The position numbers and the translations under genes were made by a program. A stretch of DNA of 54,662 nt from Tabrizicola sp. (GTDB lineage Bacteria > Pseudomonadota > Alphaproteobacteria > Rhodobacterales > Rhodobacteraceae), in the NCBI GenBank assembly GCA_025458105.1, contig JALOTD010000002.1:1-54662 (forward strand), written 5' to 3'. Each line of letters begins with the position of its first letter. Within the stretch, counting starts at the first letter, position 1. The notes beneath the pieces were generated by a model that ran no database searches, was not told the DNA's origin, and was given only the letters and a program-made list of their open reading frames with translations. This document shows positions 34,700 to 43,723 of the stretch, piece after piece.

Positions 34700-36097
34700 A
34701 TGAACATGAAACGACTTCTTATTGCGGGTTACCTCGGTGCGATGTTTGCATCGACGGCACTGACGCCGGTTTCCGCTGAAGTCCTGCGCGTCATGCAGGG
34801 CCAGGCTTCCGGCGCTCTCAACGTTCCGATGAACCGGGCCGTTGTTGTGGAAAGCGATGTTCCGTTCGCGGAACTGTCGATTGCGAACCCGGGCATCGCC
34901 GATATCCAGGCGCTGACCGACCGTTCCATTTACGTCCTTGGCAAGGCACCTGGGCGTACAACGCTCACGCTATTGACGCCAGATGGGCAACTAATCTCGA
35001 ACGTCGACGTGCATGTCACGCCCGATGTGGCAGAGTTCAAGGAGCGTCTGCAGCAGATCCTTCCGGGCGAACATATCGAAGTTCGCACTGCGAACGACGG
35101 CATCGTGCTGTCGGGCGTCGTCTCGTCCACGGCGAAACTGGACCGTGCGCTGGATCTGGCAAACCGCTATGCCCCCGACCGGGTGTCGAACCTGATGGTG
35201 GTGGGCGGAACGCAGCAGGTGATGCTGAAGGTGCGCTTTGCGGAAGTAAACCGCGCCGTGTCGAAGTCGCTGTCCGGCTCGTTTGGTTTCAACACTCCCG
35301 GCACCTCGCGCTACGGTGCAGGTATAGGTGGCAACATCGACGGCATCAACAACGTGCTCTCCAATACGGCAGTTACGACCGATGCGACGGGCGTGATCGG
35401 CGCAGGGTTCAACATCGGCGGTGTCGAAGCTGCAGTGCTGCTTGAAGCGCTGGAATCGAAAGGGATGGTGCGGACACTGGCCGAACCGAACTTGACTGCG
35501 CTATCGGGTCAGGAAGCCCGCTTCCTTGCCGGTGGCGAATTCCCCGTTCCGGGCGAATCGGATGGCGGTGGCATCACCATCGAATTCAAGCCTTTCGGTG
35601 TGGAACTGATCTTCACCCCGGTGGTGGTCGATGGCGACATCATCAACCTCACCATCGACGCCGCAGTGTCGTCCATCGACACGGCGAACGGGATCACGAT
35701 CAACGATGTCAGCATCAGCGCTTTCAAGCGCCGTCAGACCTCGACGACCGTGGAAATGCGCGATGGCGAAAGCTTTGCCATCTCGGGCCTGTTGCAGGAC
35801 GACTTCAACGACGTTGCGGCGCAGGTGCCGTGGGTCGGTGATATCCCGATCCTGGGAGCGCTGTTCCGCAGCTCGGAATACCAGCGCAGCCAGACCGAGC
35901 TTGTGGTCATCGTCACTCCGCATCTGGTGACGCCGGTCGCAGGCGAAGCCCTGGCGCTGCCGACCGATCGTGTCCGCATTCCGACCGAGCGTGAGCTCTT
36001 CCTCTTCGGCGACGTCGCGACTGGCCCGAAGAGTGGCGCTGCGGGCGAAGTGGCTCGGCAGGACTTCTCGACCTCTTACGGCTATGTGATGGAGTAA
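34700..36097 (+). CDS. cpaC: Tad/Flp pilus outer-membrane secretin CpaC (RcpA)
   Basis: 465 residues with a signal peptide (LLIAGYLGAMFASTALTPVSA). The N-terminal BON/N0-like part (VPFAELSIANPGIADIQALT, IYVLGKAPGRTTLTL) is followed by a secretin domain (EALESKGMVRTLAEPNLTAL, SGQEARFLAGGEFPVP, GVELIFTPVVVDGDIINL, AISGLLQDDF, VPWVGDIPILGALFRS, TELVVIVTPHLV). It forms the ring through which the pilus leaves the cell. An upstream GTG (34679) is a less likely start. The OmpA-like gene follows 4 bp after its stop. Confidence 0.95.
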   Translation: MNMKRLLIAGYLGAMFASTALTPVSAEVLRVMQGQASGALNVPMNRAVVVESDVPFAELSIANPGIADIQALTDRSIYVLGKAPGRTTLTLLTPDGQLISNVDVHVTPDVAEFKERLQQILPGEHIEVRTANDGIVLSGVVSSTAKLDRALDLANRYAPDRVSNLMVVGGTQQVMLKVRFAEVNRAVSKSLSGSFGFNTPGTSRYGAGIGGNIDGINNVLSNTAVTTDATGVIGAGFNIGGVEAAVLLEALESKGMVRTLAEPNLTALSGQEARFLAGGEFPVPGESDGGGITIEFKPFGVELIFTPVVVDGDIINLTIDAAVSSIDTANGITINDVSISAFKRRQTSTTVEMRDGESFAISGLLQDDFNDVAAQVPWVGDIPILGALFRSSEYQRSQTELVVIVTPHLVTPVAGEALALPTDRVRIPTERELFLFGDVATGPKSGAAGEVARQDFSTSYGYVME

Positions 36098-36101
36098 GAA
36101 G

Positions 36102-36755
36102 ATGACCGGTATGCTTTCAAAGCTGCTTGCGACTTCCGCGCTCCTGGCACTGGTGGCCTGTGGCGAGACCTCGACAAGCTGGGACCGCGAAGTGGGTTCG
36201 GAAGTGGACAAGGGCCAGTTCGGCAATGCCACGATGAACAACACCCTGGTTCAGTCAGGCGAGCTGGATTACACGATTGCCCTGGCCGAGCGTTTCGCGG
36301 CCGAGGTTCCGGACACGATCACCTTCGAGTTCGACAGCGCCGTGCTGACCCCGGAAGCGCAGGACATCCTGCGGAAACAGGCGAACTTCATCAAGCAGTT
36401 CCCTGAAGTGCGCTTCAAGGTCTTCGGCCATACCGACCTGGTCGGTTCGGCCGGCTACAACCAGCGGCTCGGCCTGCGCCGCGCCCAGGCGGCTGTGGCC
36501 TTCCTGACCTCGATGGGCATCTCGAAGTCACGGCTTGAGGCCGTGGTCAGCTTCGGCAAGACGCGCCCGCTGATCCAGACCGACCAGCCGGAAGAGCGCA
36601 ACCGTCGTACGGTGACCGAAGTCTCTGGCTTCGTGAAGTCGCATCCGCTGGTACTGAACGGCAAATACGCCGCAATCATCTGGCGCGAATACGTGGACAG
36701 CGCGGTTCGTCAGAGCGAAGGCACCGACACCTCGGTGGCCGAGGGCGGCGGCTGA
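36102..36755 (+). CDS. OmpA-family lipoprotein of the Tad locus
   Basis: 217 residues. Lipobox LLALVACGET (Cys20), then an OmpA-like peptidoglycan-binding domain: ITFEFDSAVLTPEAQDILRK, VFGHTDLVGSAGYNQRLGLR, RAQAAVAFLTSMGI and ERNRRTVTEV with the expected Asp and Arg that hold diaminopimelate. It probably fixes the secretin complex to the wall. It takes the place where CpaD (a pilotin-like lipoprotein) is found in Caulobacter. It shares a transcript with cpaC and is followed by an intrinsic terminator. Confidence 0.9.
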   Translation: MTGMLSKLLATSALLALVACGETSTSWDREVGSEVDKGQFGNATMNNTLVQSGELDYTIALAERFAAEVPDTITFEFDSAVLTPEAQDILRKQANFIKQFPEVRFKVFGHTDLVGSAGYNQRLGLRRAQAAVAFLTSMGISKSRLEAVVSFGKTRPLIQTDQPEERNRRTVTEVSGFVKSHPLVLNGKYAAIIWREYVDSAVRQSEGTDTSVAEGGG

Positions 36756-36775
36756 TACCGCTGCGAGACCAACGG

Positions 36776-36807
36776 AAGGCCGGGCAAAGTGCCCGGCCTT
36801 TTCGTTT
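36776..36807 (+). terminator. Intrinsic terminator after the OmpA-like gene
   Basis: A perfect 11-bp stem, aaggccgggca (36776-36786) and tgcccggcctt (36790-36800), with a 3-nt loop and ttcgttt tail. It splits the Tad locus into an outer-membrane unit (cpaC, ompA-like) and an inner-membrane/cytoplasmic unit (cpaE onward). The 195 bp up to cpaE probably contain the next promoter. Confidence 0.85.
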
Positions 36808-37001
36808 CCAAATCGTGGTGAAATCCCAGAAACACGCAGTTTTAGCCCAATTATCGCCACCATTCCTTCCCAAGGTCGCCAAGTAACGTGAGGTGCGGGG
36901 CTACTGCTGGTCAGCCGGTTGAATTGGTGTGATGTTATGCGATAATCGCACGCTGGCTCAGCCACTTAGTGCCTTCCCCGCCCGAAAGGATGTGACGCGA
37001 G

Positions 37002-38261
37002 ATGAGTAGCAAACCCACGGTTCAGAGCGATCCGGCGCCGATCCTCGCCTGTACGATTTCCCGGGACGTCCAGCGATTCGATCTCTTGATCGACGATATG
37101 GAACAAGAGCTTGGCGAGGCCTGGGGTGACCTTAACTTCGAAGATGCGCTCATCTTCCTCAAGCAGCCTGACAGCACGGGCATGCAGTTCGTCGCCATCG
37201 CCGTTGACAGCGAGGACGAGTCCGAACTGTCGAAAATGAACGACGTGATCAAGGCAGCCAAGGCCAAGAAGATCAAGGTTCTTCTGATCGCGAACCAGGT
37301 CAGCCCGTCCGTCCTGCACCAGATGCTGAAGCTGGGTGCGGATGATTTCGTGCCCTACCCTCTCCCTGAAGGCGCGTTGCACGAATCCATCGAACGCATG
37401 CGCAAGCCTGCGCCGGTTCTGCCTGAGGGGTACGATCCGGAAACCGGCACCTTCACCGGCGTCATGCGTCCCAAGGGTGACCGAAACGGGGTGATTCTGC
37501 CGGTCCACGGCATGGCGGGTGGCGTTGGTGCTTCGACCTTTGCGGCCAACCTTGCCTGGGAACTTTGCCTCATTCCGGACAGCGAAGGCACCAAGGTCTG
37601 CATCATCGACCTTGACCTGCAGTATGGGTCGATCGCGACCTATCTGGACCTGCCGCGCAAGGAAGCGGTTCTGGAGGTGCTGACGGACACGGCGGCTGTG
37701 GACAGCGACAGCCTGATCAAATCGATGCTTACCTTCAACGATAAGCTGCACGTCTTCACCGCACCAGCCGACATGCTGCCGCTCGAGATGGTCACGGCCG
37801 AGGATATCGGTCGCATACTGGACATGGCTCAGGCCAACTTCGACTTCGTGATCGTGGACATGCCCTCGACCGTTGTTGCCTGGACCGAGGCTGTCCTGCA
37901 GCGCGCGCACGTCTATTTCGCGCTTCTGGAACTTGACCTGCGGTCGGCCCAGAACATCCTGCGCTTTATCCGGGCACTGAAGGCCGAGGCGCTGCCGCAC
38001 GACAAGGTGCGCTATGTGCTTAACCGCGCCCCCAAGTTCACCGACTTGTCAGCCAAGGCCCGGGTCAAGCGGATGGCCGAAAGCCTGGACATCGACATCG
38101 AGGTGCAGCTGCCCGACGGCGGCGAACAGGTGACGCAAGCGAACGACCACGGCCTGCCAATTGCCGAAAACGCCAACAAGAATCCGCTGCGCAAGGAACT
38201 GCAAAAGCTCGCCAAGTCCTTGTACGACATTAACAAATCTGCCGAGGTCGCCAAGGCCTGA
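37002..38261 (+). CDS. cpaE: Pilus localisation ATPase CpaE (TadZ)
   Basis: 419 residues. A receiver-like N-terminal domain without obvious phosphorylation site (residues 1-130; KVLLIANQVSPSVLHQMLKL, GADDFVPYPL) precedes a MinD/ParA-type domain. The deviant Walker A reads HGMAGGVGASTFAANLAW: it lacks both the leading and the central lysine of the KGGVGK(T/S) form. IIDLDLQYGSIATYL and FDFVIVDMPS follow. TadZ proteins mark the pole or site where the pilus machine is built. First gene of the downstream unit, 18 bp before cpaF. Confidence 0.92.
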   Translation: MSSKPTVQSDPAPILACTISRDVQRFDLLIDDMEQELGEAWGDLNFEDALIFLKQPDSTGMQFVAIAVDSEDESELSKMNDVIKAAKAKKIKVLLIANQVSPSVLHQMLKLGADDFVPYPLPEGALHESIERMRKPAPVLPEGYDPETGTFTGVMRPKGDRNGVILPVHGMAGGVGASTFAANLAWELCLIPDSEGTKVCIIDLDLQYGSIATYLDLPRKEAVLEVLTDTAAVDSDSLIKSMLTFNDKLHVFTAPADMLPLEMVTAEDIGRILDMAQANFDFVIVDMPSTVVAWTEAVLQRAHVYFALLELDLRSAQNILRFIRALKAEALPHDKVRYVLNRAPKFTDLSAKARVKRMAESLDIDIEVQLPDGGEQVTQANDHGLPIAENANKNPLRKELQKLAKSLYDINKSAEVAKA

Positions 38262-38279
38262 TCCATAGGGGATTGAAAC

Positions 38280-39710
38280 GTGTTTAGCCGCTTCTCGAAG
38301 ACGCCCGCCTCGCCCCGTCCTGGTACCCCTGGTGCCCCGACAGCAGCAGCTACCGCTCCGGGCGCTGCGCCCAGGGTCACCGCCGCGCAGGTGCCACAGA
38401 AACCTTCGGCCGAGGCCTTGGCCGCCGACCGGGACAAGAAGCGCAAGGAACGTCTGACGGAACTGAAGGTTTCGATTCACCGGCGCCTGCTGGAAGACCT
38501 GAACCTTTCGGCCCTGGAATCGGCGACGGAACAAAGCCTGAAGCAGGAAATCGCCTCGCTGGCGTCGGAAGCCCTGGACGAGATGTCGGTCGCCCTGAAC
38601 AAGGAGGACCGCCTGGCGCTGAACCAGGAACTTTACGACGAGGTCATGGGCCTTGGGCCACTGGAGCCGCTGCTAAAGGACGAGACGATCAACGATATTC
38701 TGGTGAACGGGCCGAAGCGCATCTTCGTCGAACGCGCAGGCAAGCTGGAACTGTCGGATGTGACCTTCCGCGACGAACGCCACCTTCTGCGGATCATCGA
38801 CAAGATCGTGTCCGCTGTGGGCCGCCGCGTCGATGAACAGAACCCCTATTGCGACGCCCGTCTGCAGGACGGCAGCCGTTTCAACTGCATGATCCCGCCG
38901 ATTGCGGTGGACGGCTCGCTGGTCTCGATCCGGAAATTCAAAAAGGACAAGCTGAAGATCCAGGACCTGGTGAACTTCGGCGCCTTTACCGAGGAGATGG
39001 CCGCCTATTTGCAGGCCGCCGTCAGCTGCCGCCTGAACATCATCGTCTCGGGCGGTACCGGTTCTGGTAAGACGACGACGCTGAATGCGCTGTCTTCCTT
39101 CATCGATAACCACGAGCGGGTGCTGACGATCGAAGACACGGCCGAACTTCAGCTGCAGCAGATCCATGTGGGCCGGATGGAAAGCCGCCCAGCCAACGTC
39201 GAAGGCAAGGGCGCCGTCACCCAGCGCGACTGTTTGCGCAACGCGCTGCGTATGCGCCCCGACCGCATCATCGTGGGGGAAACCCGGGGTGAAGAGGTCA
39301 TCGACATGCTGCAGGCGATGAACACCGGTCACGATGGCTCGATGACCACGATCCACGCGAACAACCCGCGCGACGCAATCAGCCGTCTGGAAAACATGGT
39401 TGCCCTTGCCGGGATCGAGATGCCGCTGAAAGCGATGCGCAGCCAGATCGCATCGGCTGTGAATCTGATCGTGCAGGCCAGCCGTCTGCAGGACGGGACG
39501 CGCCGCATGACCTCGATCACCGAGATCACCGGCATGGAAGGCGAAGTCATCTCGATGCAGGAAGTCTTCCGCTTTGAACGCCTGGGGATCGAGCCAAACG
39601 GTCGTATCATCGGCCGGTTCAACGCCACCGGCATCCGGTCGTCCTATTCCGACCGCTTCCGTCAGTGGGGCTTTGACCTGCCCGCGTCGATCTACGAACC
39701 GATCGTCTGA
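38280..39710 (+). CDS. cpaF: Secretion ATPase CpaF (TadA)
   Basis: 476 residues. A VirB11/GspE-type hexameric ATPase that drives pilus extension and retraction. After a Pro/Ala-rich N-terminus come [30 protein letters not shown], Walker [17 protein letters not shown], the Asp box [14 protein letters not shown], Walker [17 protein letters not shown] and the His box [17 protein letters not shown]. The start is GTG (38280). Followed by tadB 8 bp later. Confidence 0.95.
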   Translation: MFSRFSKTPASPRPGTPGAPTAAATAPGAAPRVTAAQVPQKPSAEALAADRDKKRKERLTELKVSIHRRLLEDLNLSALESATEQSLKQEIASLASEALDEMSVALNKEDRLALNQELYDEVMGLGPLEPLLKDETINDILVNGPKRIFVERAGKLELSDVTFRDERHLLRIIDKIVSAVGRRVDEQNPYCDARLQDGSRFNCMIPPIAVDGSLVSIRKFKKDKLKIQDLVNFGAFTEEMAAYLQAAVSCRLNIIVSGGTGSGKTTTLNALSSFIDNHERVLTIEDTAELQLQQIHVGRMESRPANVEGKGAVTQRDCLRNALRMRPDRIIVGETRGEEVIDMLQAMNTGHDGSMTTIHANNPRDAISRLENMVALAGIEMPLKAMRSQIASAVNLIVQASRLQDGTRRMTSITEITGMEGEVISMQEVFRFERLGIEPNGRIIGRFNATGIRSSYSDRFRQWGFDLPASIYEPIV

Positions 39711-39718
39711 GGTCCGAC

Positions 39719-40684
39719 ATGATCAGCACAGCCCCCATTATCTACATCCTGATCTTCGTCGCGGTCGTCGTGATCGTCGAAGGCATCTATCTGACAGTCT
39801 TCGGAAAATCGATCAGCCTGAACAACCGCCTCAGCCGCCGTCTGACGCTTCTGGAGAAGAACGCAAACCGCGAACAGGTTCTGGAGCAACTCCGCAAGGA
39901 GATGAACCAGCATCTGAATTCCAAGAACATCCCGCTCTATTCGGTGCTGGCGAAAAAAGCGCAGCGGGCGAACATTGCCTTCTCGCCCAAGCAGCTGATC
40001 GGAATCATGGGGATCGTGTCGGTTCTGGCCTTCCTTATGCTGACGGTGATGACCAGCGCCGCCTTGTCGGTGAGGATCATCCTGGGCATCGTGATGGGGA
40101 TCGGTGGCGTCTATCACTGGGTCCATCGGAAGGAAAAGAAGCGGATTATGCTTCTGGAAGAGCAGTTGCCGGATTCGATTGAACTGATGGTCCGCAGCTT
40201 GCGCGTCGGTCACCCCTTCTCGACCGCGATCGGGATCGTCGCCAAGGAAATTCCGGATCCACTGGGAACGGAGTTTGGCGTCATCGCGGACGAGGCCGCC
40301 TATGGTCGGGATATTCCGGAATCCTTGAAAGCCTTCGCCGAACGCATGGACAGCCAGGACTTGCGATTCCTTGCTGTCGCGGTTGCGATCCAGCAGCAAT
40401 CTGGTGGCAACCTTGCGGAAATCCTGGAAGGTCTGGCGCGCGTGGTACGGGCACGGTTCAAGCTGTTCCGCCGCGTGAAGGCAATCACGGCCGAAGCCAA
40501 ATGGTCGGGCATGTTCCTGTCCGGCTTCCCGATCTTCGCGCTTCTGATGATCCTTGTCATCAAGCCGGATTACTATGACGGCGTGCGCGATACGCCAGCC
40601 TTCATCCCGGCGGCGCTGTTTGTCGTCGTCTTCCTGACCATCAACATCATCTTCATGAAGGTGATGACCAACATCAAGGTGTGA
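39719..40684 (+). CDS. tadB: Tad inner-membrane platform protein TadB
   Basis: 321 residues. Type II secretion F-domain protein: one N-terminal helix (IIYILIFVAVVVIVEGIYL), two central ones (LIGIMGIVSVLAFLMLTVMT and following) and two at the C-terminus. The F-domain reads LPDSIELMVRSLRVGHPFST, AIGIVAKEIPDPLGTEF and QQQSGGNLAEILEGLARVVR. With TadC it forms the platform on which CpaF acts. Confidence 0.93.
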   Translation: MISTAPIIYILIFVAVVVIVEGIYLTVFGKSISLNNRLSRRLTLLEKNANREQVLEQLRKEMNQHLNSKNIPLYSVLAKKAQRANIAFSPKQLIGIMGIVSVLAFLMLTVMTSAALSVRIILGIVMGIGGVYHWVHRKEKKRIMLLEEQLPDSIELMVRSLRVGHPFSTAIGIVAKEIPDPLGTEFGVIADEAAYGRDIPESLKAFAERMDSQDLRFLAVAVAIQQQSGGNLAEILEGLARVVRARFKLFRRVKAITAEAKWSGMFLSGFPIFALLMILVIKPDYYDGVRDTPAFIPAALFVVVFLTINIIFMKVMTNIKV

Positions 40685-40691
40685 GGTCGAC

Positions 40692-41678
40692 ATGAACCCG
40701 TTCTCCAGTATCAACGCCTGGCTGACCGAAGTTCTGGGGCCGCTTGGTCCTTTGATGGCCGTAGGCTTCCTGGGTGTTCTGCTGATCCTCGTGGCTATTC
40801 CCACGGTGATGAAAAGACAGCGCGACCGCTTCCGCGAGCTGCGGCAGGACAATCCGGACAGTGGGGTGCCCGACAAGAAGCGTGCCCTTCGCCGGACCGA
40901 AAAGGTCGACAAGCTTGAGAAGTTTGCAAAATTCCTTGAACCCCAGCAAAAGGAAGAGCTCTCCGCTGCAAAGCTGCGGATGCTGCGCGCGGGCTATACG
41001 TCGAAGAACGCCGTCCGCATGTACCATGCGATGCAGTTTATCCTTGGTATCACCTTCCTTGTCATCGGATTGATCATCGCGCTGGTGAAATCGGTCAACG
41101 GTGAGCTGACCACCAATTCGATCGTGTTGTGGACGGTCTTTCCCTGCGCACTGGGCTATTTCATCCCGAAATACTGGGTCGAGAAGCGGGTCGAAAAGCG
41201 CCAGACCGAGATCATCCAGGGCTTCCCTGATGCGCTTGACCTGATGCTTGTCTGCGTCGAGGCCGGCCAGTCACTCGACCAGTCGATCATCCGGGTGGGC
41301 AAGGAAAGCCGGGCCGGCTATCCAGCGCTGGCCGACGAGTTCGACATGGTCGCGCAAGAGGTCAAGGCCGGCAAGGAACGGATCACCGTTCTGAAGGATA
41401 TGGCAGAGCGCGTTGGGGTGCCGGACGTCGCCTCGTTCGTGACGACCCTGGTTCAATCTGCCACATTCGGGACGTCGGTTGCCGACGCCTTGCGTGTCTA
41501 TTCTGCCGATATGCGCGACAAACGGATCATGCGGGCGGAAGAAAAAGCAAACATGTTGCCGACAAAGCTGACCCTTGGCACTATGTTGTTCACAGTTCCG
41601 CCACTGCTCGTCATCCTGATTGGGCCTTCAATCTTCGGCATCGCCACGATGCTGGGGAACCTGACCCCAGGGGGCTGA
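40692..41678 (+). CDS. tadC: Tad inner-membrane platform protein TadC
   Basis: 328 residues, paralogous to TadB. F-domain: FPDALDLMLVCVEAGQSLDQ, SIIRVGKESRAGYPALADEF, ITVLKDMAERVGVPDVASFV, QSATFGTSVADALRVYS, ending with a hydrophobic helix after KANMLPTKLTLGTMLFTVPP. It follows tadB after 7 bp with its own GAGG ribosome site. Confidence 0.93.
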   Translation: MNPFSSINAWLTEVLGPLGPLMAVGFLGVLLILVAIPTVMKRQRDRFRELRQDNPDSGVPDKKRALRRTEKVDKLEKFAKFLEPQQKEELSAAKLRMLRAGYTSKNAVRMYHAMQFILGITFLVIGLIIALVKSVNGELTTNSIVLWTVFPCALGYFIPKYWVEKRVEKRQTEIIQGFPDALDLMLVCVEAGQSLDQSIIRVGKESRAGYPALADEFDMVAQEVKAGKERITVLKDMAERVGVPDVASFVTTLVQSATFGTSVADALRVYSADMRDKRIMRAEEKANMLPTKLTLGTMLFTVPPLLVILIGPSIFGIATMLGNLTPGG

Positions 41679-41708
41679 GCAGCACAGAAGCGGCAGACAA
41701 GAGGGCAC

Positions 41709-42266
41709 GTGGTCGGCAGGGTTTTGGCACTGGCAGTCTTATCCGTGGCGGTTGCAGGTTGTACGCCCGGGGCAGGAGTTTCGCGAAACGCTCCCTTTGG
41801 CGTCGATGCCAGGGGCGATGCGGTTGACGGTCTGATCGTCGGGCACCGCCTGATGGCGTCGGGCGAGTACGAACTAGCGCTCAGGGCCTACTATCGCGCC
41901 GCGGCCGAACACGGGGTCAATGTCGATACTCTGTCCGCGATCGGTTCGGCCAATCTGGCGCTGGGTCGACTGGGACAGGCCGAACAGATCCTGCGCCGCG
42001 CGCTGGAGGAAGACCCGACCTTTGTTCCGGCGATCAACAACCTTGGCGTGGTCCTGATGGAGCGCGGCAAGATTGGCGAGGCGCGGGTCATCTTTCAGCA
42101 GGCTTTCGCCCAGGATAGTGGCGAATCGGACTCGATCCGCGAAAATCTAAAGCTCGCTATCGCCCGCAGCGAGGCGAGCGTGTATGATCCCACACAAGAA
42201 ACAGAGGGCGGGTTCCGCCTGGTGCGCCAAGAAAAGGGCAAATACGTCCTTCTTACGGAGCTCTAG
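41709..42266 (+). CDS. tadD: TPR lipoprotein of the Tad locus (TadD-like, first copy)
   Basis: 185 residues. Signal peptide with lipobox (LSVAVAGCTPG). TPR repeats are visible as LMASGEYELALRAYYRAAAE, SAIGSANLALGRLGQAEQIL and INNLGVVLMERGKIGEARVI. TadD-type lipoproteins are needed for Tad assembly and may act as pilotins. The start is taken as GTG (41709), although GAGGG is only 3 bp away; a TTG at 41724 is an alternative. A second TPR lipoprotein gene follows 39 bp downstream. Confidence 0.82.
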   Translation: MVGRVLALAVLSVAVAGCTPGAGVSRNAPFGVDARGDAVDGLIVGHRLMASGEYELALRAYYRAAAEHGVNVDTLSAIGSANLALGRLGQAEQILRRALEEDPTFVPAINNLGVVLMERGKIGEARVIFQQAFAQDSGESDSIRENLKLAIARSEASVYDPTQETEGGFRLVRQEKGKYVLLTEL

Positions 42267-42305
42267 GAACGGAACCCCGGGCAGTCAGAAAAAAGGACGC
42301 GAAAG

Positions 42306-43163
42306 ATGCGCCACACTGGTCTTGTTGCGCTGTGCCTTGGCAGCACGGTATTTTTGTCGGCCTGTCAGAAGAATTCGGACGCACAGGTCGAGCGGGCGTT
42401 GAAGGACATCAACGTTATCGACGAATCCAACTTGAACGATGTCATGCTGACTGTCGGCGACCCGAACGAGGCCGTGGCCTACTTCACCAAGGCGCTGCAG
42501 CAGAACCCCGAGCGGGTCGACCTGATGCGTGGCCTTGCCAAGTCGCTGGTACGCGCGCAGAAGCCGACCGAGGCAGCCGCTGTCTGGCGGCAGGCCGCCG
42601 ATCACCCCGAAGGCACTTCAGAAGATCGCGTTATGCTGGCAGATGCGCTGATCCGGTCCAACCAGTGGGATGAGGCAAGGGCGCAGCTGAACCAGATCCC
42701 GCCGACCCACGAAAGCTTTGACCGTTACCGCCTTGAGGCGATGGTGGCAGACGCGGACAAAAACTGGAAGAAAGCCGACAGCTTCTATGAAATTGCTGCC
42801 GGCCTTACGACCAAGCCAGCGGGCGTTCTGAACAACTGGGGCTTTTCGAAGCTGACGCGCGGCGACAGTGCCGGGGCCGAGAAGCTGTTTTCAGAGGCGC
42901 TGACCTATGATCCGAACCTGTTCACAACCAAGAACAACCTGGTTCTCGCCCGCGCAGCGCAGCGCAAGTATGATTTGCCAGTCGTGCGAATGACGCAAAC
43001 CGAACGGGCAGAGCTTCTGTATTCGATGGCGCTTGCCGCGATCAAGCAAGGCGATGTCTCGGTGGGCAAGAGCCTTTTGCAACAGGCGATCGACACTCAT
43101 CCGCAGCATTTCGAGGCCGCCGTACGCAGCCTGGAAGCGCTGGACGCGAACGTGCAGACGTGA
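42306..43163 (+). CDS. TPR lipoprotein of the Tad locus (second copy)
   Basis: 285 residues. Lipobox LSACQKN (Cys20). TPR-type repeats run from about residue 60 (PNEAVAYFTKALQQNPERVD, LMRGLAKSLVRAQKPTEAAA, GVLNNWGFSKLTRGDSAGAE, KLFSEALTYDPNLFTTKNNL). It is probably periplasmic and anchored to the outer membrane, acting with the first copy in secretin maturation or stability. Its stop overlaps the GTG/ATG start of the prepilin peptidase gene. Confidence 0.85.
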   Translation: MRHTGLVALCLGSTVFLSACQKNSDAQVERALKDINVIDESNLNDVMLTVGDPNEAVAYFTKALQQNPERVDLMRGLAKSLVRAQKPTEAAAVWRQAADHPEGTSEDRVMLADALIRSNQWDEARAQLNQIPPTHESFDRYRLEAMVADADKNWKKADSFYEIAAGLTTKPAGVLNNWGFSKLTRGDSAGAEKLFSEALTYDPNLFTTKNNLVLARAAQRKYDLPVVRMTQTERAELLYSMALAAIKQGDVSVGKSLLQQAIDTHPQHFEAAVRSLEALDANVQT

Positions 43164-43648
43164 TGATTACATCGACCGGCGCACTGATCCTGCTGGTTCC
43201 CGTGCTGCCCATCGCAATCTGGGCAGCCGTCAGCGACATGCAGCGAATGAAAATTCCGAACAAGTCAGTGCTCGCCATGGCCGCCGTCTGGCCGCTTTTG
43301 GGCTGGCTGGCGGTCCCGACCTGGGGTGCCTGGTTCTGGGGGTTTGCCATCATGGCGATCGCCCTTGTCGCCTTGTATCTTTTGTACACGACGGGAACTT
43401 TCGGGGCCGGCGACGCGAAATATGGCGCGGCGATTTCCGGGATCTTTGTCGGCACTCCGCTGACCACGCTGTTGTTCCTGATCCCCGCGTGCATGATCGG
43501 TGCGCTGATCCTCCACCGTATTGCCAGGGGAATTCCCGCTGTGCGGAGCCGCACACCCGAGTGGCTGAGCTGGGAGAAGAAGGGCTATTTCCCCTTCGGC
43601 CTTGCACTTTCAGCGATGGTGGTCTTCTATCTTATTGCCGCCATCTAG
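43163..43648 (+). CDS. cpaA: Prepilin peptidase (CpaA/TadV)
   Basis: 161 residues, an A24-family aspartic peptidase with about five membrane helices. The two catalytic aspartates are in WAAVSDMQRMKIPN and GTFGAGDAKYG. It removes the leader of the Flp pilins after the glycine. The start is either ATG 43163 or GTG 43160, both overlapping the upstream stop. Its location at the end of the locus, far from the pilins, is unlike Caulobacter, where it follows the pilin gene. Confidence 0.93.
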   Translation: MITSTGALILLVPVLPIAIWAAVSDMQRMKIPNKSVLAMAAVWPLLGWLAVPTWGAWFWGFAIMAIALVALYLLYTTGTFGAGDAKYGAAISGIFVGTPLTTLLFLIPACMIGALILHRIARGIPAVRSRTPEWLSWEKKGYFPFGLALSAMVVFYLIAAI

Positions 43649-43682
43649 CCGCAAGTCTGACACAAGTCGCGTTTACGACTCA

Positions 43683-43705
43683 AATCGAAGCGTACCGCTA
43701 CGATT
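43683..43705. promoter_or_regulatory. Dyad upstream of the AAA+ ATPase gene
   Basis: The imperfect palindrome aatcgaagcg (43683-43692) tac cgctacgatt (43696-43705), 9 of 10 bases paired, lies 18 bp before the ATPase start and 35 bp after cpaA. It could be an operator or an RNA hairpin covering the leader. A nearby run, gacacaagtcgcgtttacgact (43661 onward, quoted in part), is also partly symmetric. Confidence 0.35.
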
Positions 43706-43723
43706 GTTCACGGAGCTTGTAGA

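Noticed and set aside
36966-38000. A 344-codon minus-strand open frame opposite cpaE
   Set aside because: cpaE has full family features and coupled neighbours; the opposite frame has none.
39692-40912. A 406-codon open frame on the minus strand across tadB/tadC
   Set aside because: Antisense to two clear Tad genes, rich in Arg/His/Asp, no recognisable family.
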